From assembly GCF_022458985.1 (NCBI RefSeq), contig NC_061782.1:18532172-18596171 (forward strand): a stretch of 64,000 nt of DNA, written 5' to 3'. Each line of letters opens with the position of its first letter. Position 1 is the first letter of the stretch. Source of the DNA: Mugil cephalus (taxonomy: Eukaryota; Chordata; Actinopteri; Mugiliformes; Mugilidae). The notes beneath the pieces are model-generated. The model was not told the origin of the DNA and made no database searches. It saw nothing but the letters and a program-made list of their open reading frames with translations. The position numbers were made by a program, and so were the translations under genes. This document shows positions 59,501 to 64,000 of the stretch, piece by piece.

Positions 59501-60495
59501 ACTTGTTTTTACATGACCAAAATAAATCGACTAGACTGAACTACACTAACTGCTGTTTTTAATCGTGCATATTAAACACCTTCAATCTCGAAGCACCTTT
59601 CTCTGCGTATTTATCTGAGTATTTGACCCCAGTTGTGAATCTTGTCTCTATTTTCACCTTTGATGCAGATTTACAGCATCAGAAATGTATTTGTGTGCAT
59701 GCTGCAGCTGAACATTTCATTTTTTTTGCATAGTGTAACTCTCACCCTTGTTAATGCATAGCACATTCGCCTGTAGCTCTGTGAAAAAGAAAAATGGGAC
59801 ATGGGTGCAGTAATCTATTACACAATGCATTGAGTAATAGTGAAAACTACAAAGAGGAAATAAAGAAGAACCCATCAAGATGGAGCTGTGTGTCCAGTTT
59901 CACGTCGTCTTAATTGTTTCACTCTCACATGTGGTTGGTGTAAGAGTTCGCTTTAAACACATGATTATGTTTTACGTCTTACATATGATTATGATGAATA
60001 TTTTTTTTTTGGTGGGGGGGGGGGGGGTAACAACAAAAGGGGTTTATGAGATATCCCAATAAATAAATAAATAAAGGCACAACGCATCAGACAAAGACGC
60101 TTTAAACTGCACATTAGTTGGTCAGGAAATTCAGCTTTAGTGTCTAAACCTGTCTACCAAACTAAGAAAAATCATAAATATACCAATAATCGTGCTTAAC
60201 CTGACTACAAACAACAACCCGCACCTCAGATAGCATGCTAGCTATCAGCTAACTGGGATTTACCGTGTTTCCCGGTGCCGCGGCGACAGCGACACTTCGC
60301 TTCACATCTTCACACACAAACAAGTCAACAAAATGTCGATTTTTCAACTGTTTCGGGGTTTCGGAGGGGTGTAACATGACGTTTACATCACGGCTTCAGC
60401 ATTGGGCGAAGTTAGCCAACATGTTACTCACCGTCGGAGGCTCCAACGATTGTCCAGAGAAGGACGGGAATGGGAACGAGCTGCAACCAGGCCAT
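50595..60495 (-). CDS. ifngr1: Interferon-gamma receptor alpha chain (IFNGR1), complete
   Basis: Type I membrane receptor that binds interferon-gamma and signals through JAK1/STAT1. Exons: 60432-60495, 53407-53524, 52797-52981, 51952-52154, 51553-51718, 51031-51143 and 50595-50960, giving 404 residues in frame. A signal peptide occupies residues 1-20 (MAWLQLVPIPVLLWTIVGAS). Two fibronectin-type domains span about 22-245 (PPTNITFTCHNFTNLLEWSY; VNITVKPDDIVVFRFEHPW). A membrane segment lies at 249-268 (VGITVLVLGTVVLIVFML). The tail opens with KPSFTMPPK, where mammals have the JAK1-binding LPKS box. It ends with Tyr384 in ESAYERRIVLVELGPDD, aligned with the mammalian STAT1 docking site YDKPHVLVDL. 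Exon 3 and exon 5 acceptors are NAGNAG. Fish have two IFNGR1-type genes (crfb13, crfb17), and I cannot say which this is. Exon 1 lies 7 kb away and is the least certain part. Confidence 0.85.
52228..52282. repeat. Fragment of the 'gggtcttcaacg' repeat family (copy 3)
   Basis: aggaccccaaactgatggag and agattaagtagggacccc closely match 602-636 in copy 1. Lies in ifngr1 intron 3, close to exon 4. Confidence 0.55.
52528..52785 (+). mobile_element. tRNA-derived SINE beside the ifngr1 exon 3 donor
   Basis: The head has tRNA promoter parts: A box tggctcagtaggtagagc (about 52539-52556) and B box ggttcgatccc (about 52585-52595). A body rich in gtgtgaatgtg words follows, then the tail aaaagcgctttgagtacc and 'agaaaagcgctatataaaat', typical of fish SINEs. 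It lies antisense in ifngr1 intron 3, with its tail about ten bases from the splice donor at 52796. A related copy is at 63425-63640. Confidence 0.85.
56500..56710. repeat. 'gtgtta/taacac' fish repeat
   Basis: Multiple copies of taacac, gtgttga and aacact words, such as agtaacacactagtgttgag and gtgtcaaactaacactttct. These are typical of a common teleost MITE-like repeat. Non-coding. Confidence 0.45.
56729..56926 (+). mobile_element. LINE reverse-transcriptase fragment (L2/Rex1-like)
   Basis: The plus-strand frame has HYSTETALFLTSCF and SALVILNLSTALDTTHHNIL. These match the reverse-transcriptase consensus in which LLDLSAAFDTVDH carries the first catalytic Asp; that Asp is replaced here (NLSTALD). 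Short, broken and certainly dead. Confidence 0.7.
57725..58240 (+). mobile_element. LINE-type 3' fragment with adjoining repeat
   Basis: Opens with ctatccatcatctcaaacta and 'gagggttgcagggacctgga', a common fish repeat phrase. A decayed plus-strand frame follows with DNAHNTAG and a later VIRVLNSSN-like phrase, which resembles the C-terminal end of L2-type LINE polyproteins. Assignment from memory of consensus. Confidence 0.4.
58488..59540 (+). mobile_element. LINE (jockey/L2-like) reverse transcriptase, degraded
   Basis: Consecutive reverse-transcriptase motifs lie on the plus strand: NYRPISLLPQFSKILEKRF near 58545, MDLQKAFDTI near 58760, GVPQGSVLGPKLF near 58912, then a C-terminal phrase near 59090 (VEPYVAYCIEVQG). 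In-frame stops and a gap around the YADD region make it a pseudogene. It ends in an A/T-rich tail. Located in ifngr1 intron 1, antisense to the gene. Confidence 0.8.
60001..60027. repeat. Adjacent T11 and G-rich homopolymer runs
   Basis: A run of T, then ggtg, then about 15 G. Such runs are prone to assembly and sequencing error and may also form a G-rich structure. Confidence 0.8.
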
Positions 60496-62892
60496 ATCAA
60501 CAGCTCACCGCTTCAAGAAGGCTTCCAATATGTAATGGAAAGGCTGGCTAGATGAAACGAGTCATATCGGAGCGACGGGAGAACGGCTGGCTGTATTTTG
60601 TCGGCGTGGTCCCAGACGTAGAGACTGTACTGGAGACTCTAATCCGTGGAACTAGAAGACCTGAGCGGATACAGTACCAAGGGGCCGTGCTGCCTTTCCC
60701 AACCCTCGGAAATGTACACTTCCTGATACTTCGCCATCCGATTTTCTTTTGTTTTCATTTAAAAAAGGGAAGTGGCACAAAGCTGCACTAAACAAATAAA
60801 TAACTAAAAACAACATTAGCAAAGGCATGTTGGATTCGCCCAGTAATTTGTCTGCTTCAAAATTTGTTTATGATTTTCATAAATTATTGTTTACCAATTT
60901 TCTCACGGTGTAGCTACATTTTGAGTATTTATATTAATACTAATATTATTTACTGTAAATTTCCCTTAAAAATGATACGTTTATGGTTTTGATATTGATT
61001 TATATTTTCAGTGTTCTTCTGTAGACAAAAATAAACAAAATATCGATACATATAAATTATTAAATTAGCCGGGCTGTGAAAACCATGGGCTGCTTTATGA
61101 ATATTTATAGCCTAAAGATAGTCTTTTAAAAAGGTAGATTACAAAAAGTGGCCAAAGTAAAAACATTTGCTTTAAAAACAAAAAAAGTAACAAAAAAGCG
61201 TTATCAATAAAACATTGCCAAACAAACTGGAAAGCAAACTCAATCTCAAGAATCTGGCCTACTTACTTTACTTAACCATTAACCTGAGATCAATTCCATC
61301 GTATCTATCTATTCTAGTTCCTCTTATTTCAACAACTTTGGTACAATAACATCCATTTTGGCTCGTGATTCAATCAGCTCAAGTCCAAGTACACAGCTAT
61401 CCGATGGCATTGAATGCAGCAAGAGTGGCTCACGTTCTTTTCACATTGTCGGGAAATTACCAGAGACTGTTTACAGAAAATACCAGTTTTTCCCAGCGGA
61501 TTAAAAAACAAAAACAAAACAAACAGCTCCTTCCGATAAAGACATTTAATGTTTATTTTTTCAGACAGGTGGACGATTACGCGTTGGTTGAATGGGACTT
61601 TTACACAAAGGACTGAAACGTTTCCAAAATATATAAATAAATAAGTAAACCGTGGCTCGGCTGTGGGCATGCGCACACCTGCACATGACAAGAGTGTAAC
61701 GTTATATTAATAATGAACATTTTTACTCCTGACAGACGCTCCTGCTGCCAAAAAAAGTGGTATTAAACATCTTTGTTTCAGGGATTTATACACAACCTCT
61801 GAGTAGATCCCACTGGATGTGAGTCCCAGCTGTGGATACTTCCCACAATCTATGACGTCGGCTGGATGTGTGAGTTTTCCTCCCCATCCCAGCCTGTGAC
61901 TGACGCACTCACATAACATCTCCACAACGGCTATTTGAGGTAAGTAACGCACCAGAAAACTGTAAACTAAATCCGTGTTAGCACGGGTCATTTATTACAG
62001 CTGTTAAAGATATATCCTGCAGTAAACTGTCTTCCTAGACTGTATATTGTAGCCTATACTCTCATGTTACAGTACTTGTGCATTCCCGTGTCAGTGTTAT
62101 GTAATAGATACATTCTTGTTAGTCTGTAAATTGCTAATGATGCTGCACAGTTTTCTCCTGATAAGAAATCAGACATTTTTACTGGCACTAGTTTCCCAGG
62201 AACGGACCTCTTCGCTGACCCACTGTGTTACTGTAAACTTGAATTGTTACAAGTCCATGTCTCATTGTGACTCATTGATGAACCAGATATGTAGTCAGAC
62301 CCTTGCTCTGTCGTATCTTAGTGGGTGAAAAGTGTTTTCAGTCCAGCCAGATTGGGAAAAAAAGCTAAAGGAACTCGACTGTCCAAACTGGTATTAATGC
62401 CAAGAAAAATACTTCTTCCTCCTAAACATCATCAGTATCATCATCCTGCTGTTGATGTTGTGGTGATTCTAATTTGGTGTATTTGCCTCATGTCCTCTTT
62501 GAGTATAAGTGACGCTATAAGCGGGACCTGTTGAGCTTAGCTTAGAATGAAGACTGGGAACAAGGAGGCAAAACTCCTGTGCCGCAGTAGCACGTTGGTG
62601 GTAACACCAGCTTTGTAACTGGTTGCTGATAACGCAATGTGCACAAGTGACAAGTCCTCATGCACATAACACAGCTCGTCGTCACATCTTGCAGTATCTA
62701 ACTTCGCATACGGTTGTTTGTGATCCAGGAACATGTGGATTTATGTTGCACTGTTTTTCTTCTCACATTATCTCTCAAAAGACTTAATTTCCTGGACAAA
62801 CGTTTGATACAGATTTACTGTTACCTCCTCTTTTTGATGGTCACTGATGATCTCTCTTTTCTTATTGTTCTATTTTTTTTTTTTTATTATTC
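60496..62892. other. Upstream region of ifngr1
   Basis: GC-rich up to about 60.8 kb (the probable promoter and 5' UTR of ifngr1), then AT-rich. A piece near 62520-62640 carries 'agcttagcttagaatgaaga' and 'ctgggaacaaggaggcaaaa', words of a common fish repeat. The open frames at 60265-60555 and 60552-60791 overlap or abut exon 1 and look like GC-rich chance frames. No other gene was recognised. Confidence 0.45.
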
Positions 62893-63091
62893 TGACACAA
62901 TCAGCCATAACATTATGACGTTATACGGGTGAAGTGACTACTGATTGTCTCGTTATCATGGCACCTGTCAGTGTGTGGGACACATTAGGCAGCAAGTAAA
63001 GAGTTGATATATTATCAGTCACATTGCTGAAAAAGTTCTTGATGGTTCCGATAGGAAGGTGTCAGAGCACTCAGTGCATGGGGCTGTGTGG

Positions 63092-63862
63092 TTATTCTGA
63101 GTAAAGGGCTTTTAGGTAGAAGCTGGTTGTTTGCTCCAGAGGCTAGCGGGGAGAACATTCCACGGTGGGAATGGCTGGGGTCTTGGATGATGTTGTTGGC
63201 TCTGGACAGACAAGCGTTTCTTGTTTTCTTTTTTCTTTTCGCAATGTCCTGCGTGGGAAGAAGTGAGCTGTCGATTGTTTTTTCTGCTGTCCTCATTACC
63301 CTCTGCACAACTTCTTGTCTGAGGCACAGCAGCCACAAAACCAGACTGTGATTCAGCTGGTCAGTATGCTCTCTATGGTGCTTCTGCAGAGAGCTGCTGA
63401 GGATAGGAGGGGAAAGATGTGCTCCTTGGCTGTGGCTCAGTGGGTAGAGTGTGTTGTCCATGAACCAGGGTTAGCGGTTTGGACCGTGTCTTCGAGCGAG
63501 ACACTGAATCCTGAGTTGCACTCAGTGCGTGAATGTGCGAGGACTTCTGTGGATGAGTGTGTAGATGTGTTATTGTGACTGTGAAGTGCTTTGAGTACCA
63601 ATAGGTAGAAAAGAGCTATACAAATACAAGACCATTTACTAACCATCAGAAAAACTGTATGTGCTGCTGTGCTCAGTTTACAAATGATTCTGTGTTGAGG
63701 GACAAGACCCTCAACAAACCCTCAACAAACTCCTTTATCTTTTTGGCATTTAGCAATACACCAGTCCACTAGTTGCATCACCTCCTTCTATGCACTAGGT
63801 CATCATAGTCCGGGATAAGGTCCACTACTGTTGTGTCATACTTGTGTCATACTGTGGAGAAC
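63092..63862 (-). mobile_element. LINE reverse-transcriptase C-terminal fragment inserted in the Tc1-like element
   Basis: The minus-strand frame within 63015-63461 reads LVLWLLCLRQEVVQRVMRTA, then AEKTIDSSLLPTQDIAKR and IIQDPSHSHRGMFSPLASG. This matches the C-terminal region of a common fish L2/jockey-like LINE. Further along the minus strand (upstream in the element), 63700-63850 encodes TTVVDLIPDYDD and WTGVLLNAKK-like phrases, following the same consensus order. Frames are broken. Confidence 0.75.
63425..63640 (+). mobile_element. tRNA-derived SINE inserted in the LINE fragment
   Basis: Head ggctgtggctcagtgggtag with agagtgtgttgtccatgaac and a decayed B box (ggtttggacc). The body has cactgaatcctgagttgcac and gtgaatgtgcgagg, and the tail ctttgagtaccaataggtag with aaaagagctatacaaataca. 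Same family as 52528-52785 but more diverged. Confidence 0.8.
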
Positions 63863-64000
63863 CACAGTGGCACCAGGATGAACTATAGACAGAGTCGGTG
63901 TGATGCTTTGACCAAAGTTCAACTGGGAGATCTTGGGTCCTGCTTTCTTTGACACCACCTGTTTAAGCATTGTTGCAGACCAGGGAATAGACTTCATTTG

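Larger units (their letters stand above)
53525..60431 (-). other. ifngr1 intron 1 (6.9 kb)
   Basis: Separates the signal-peptide exon from the first receptor domain; donor gtgagt at 60431, acceptor ttctgcag at 53525. It holds an (AC)n tract (53984-54001), an AACACT-rich repeat, and several LINE reverse-transcriptase fragments. 54.0-56.4 kb shows no recognised gene or repeat apart from A/T runs. Confidence 0.65.
62893..64000 (+). mobile_element. Tc1/mariner-like element (family A, copy 4), interrupted and running off the window
   Basis: Left part 62893-63091: terminal acaatcagccataacattat, 'gattgtctcgttatcatggc', 'acctgtcagtgtgtggga', 'gaaaggtgtcagagcac'-like words and tgcatggggctgtg. Right part 63864-64000: tggcaccaggatgaactata, 'gggtcctgctttctttgac', and 'aagcattgttgcagacca'. 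Both parts are collinear with the consensus in the sense orientation. They are separated by a LINE fragment that itself contains a SINE. The 3' end is outside the window. Confidence 0.75.

Noticed and set aside
60265-60791. Two plus-strand frames upstream of and over ifngr1 exon 1
   Set aside because: The first is antisense to the signal-peptide exon in GC-rich DNA. Neither shows a domain, and no downstream exons support them. A bidirectional transcript cannot be excluded.

Overview
This window is vertebrate nuclear DNA, almost certainly from a teleost fish. The genes are split into many short exons with GT/AG borders, the proteins are closest to fish and human families, and the spaces are filled with microsatellites and decayed fish-type transposons (Tc1-like elements, LINE reverse-transcriptase fragments, tRNA-derived SINEs, MITEs). 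I see no prokaryotic, CRISPR or organellar content. Gene names rest on my knowledge of the families; no search was run.

Layout. Positions 1-12.7 kb hold the 5' half (20 coding exons, about 1,114 codons) of a pecanex gene on the minus strand, best called pcnx2; the rest lies beyond the left edge. Positions 12.7-14.5 kb are a shared head-to-head promoter and 5' UTR region. Positions 14.5-37.2 kb carry a complete ten-exon mixed-lineage kinase gene, map3k21 (MLK4), on the plus strand, coding for 1,033 residues with SH3, kinase, leucine-zipper and CRIB-like parts and a 12-kb first intron. Its 3' UTR probably runs to about 39.45 kb. Positions 40.4-45.0 kb hold il22ra2, the soluble IL-22-binding protein, with five minus-strand exons coding for 220 residues. 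Positions 45.2-48.6 kb are a graveyard of three Tc1-like elements. Positions 48.6-60.5 kb hold ifngr1, the ligand-binding chain of the interferon-gamma receptor, with seven minus-strand exons coding for 404 residues and a 7-kb first intron full of LINE debris. Positions 60.5-64 kb are upstream DNA ending in a SINE-in-LINE-in-Tc1 nest.

How the genes relate. pcnx2 and map3k21 form a divergent pair also found in mammals. il22ra2 and ifngr1 are class II cytokine receptor genes lying in the order and orientation of the mammalian IL22RA2-IFNGR1 cluster. One gene makes a secreted decoy for IL-22, the other a JAK/STAT receptor for interferon-gamma. As I recall, the two pairs are on different chromosomes in human, so their junction near 39.5-40.4 kb is a possible rearrangement point.

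Exon borders were placed by hand from reading-frame continuity, splice consensus and remembered family sequences. Internal exons of all four genes join in frame. UTR ends, transcription starts and repeat borders are approximate.
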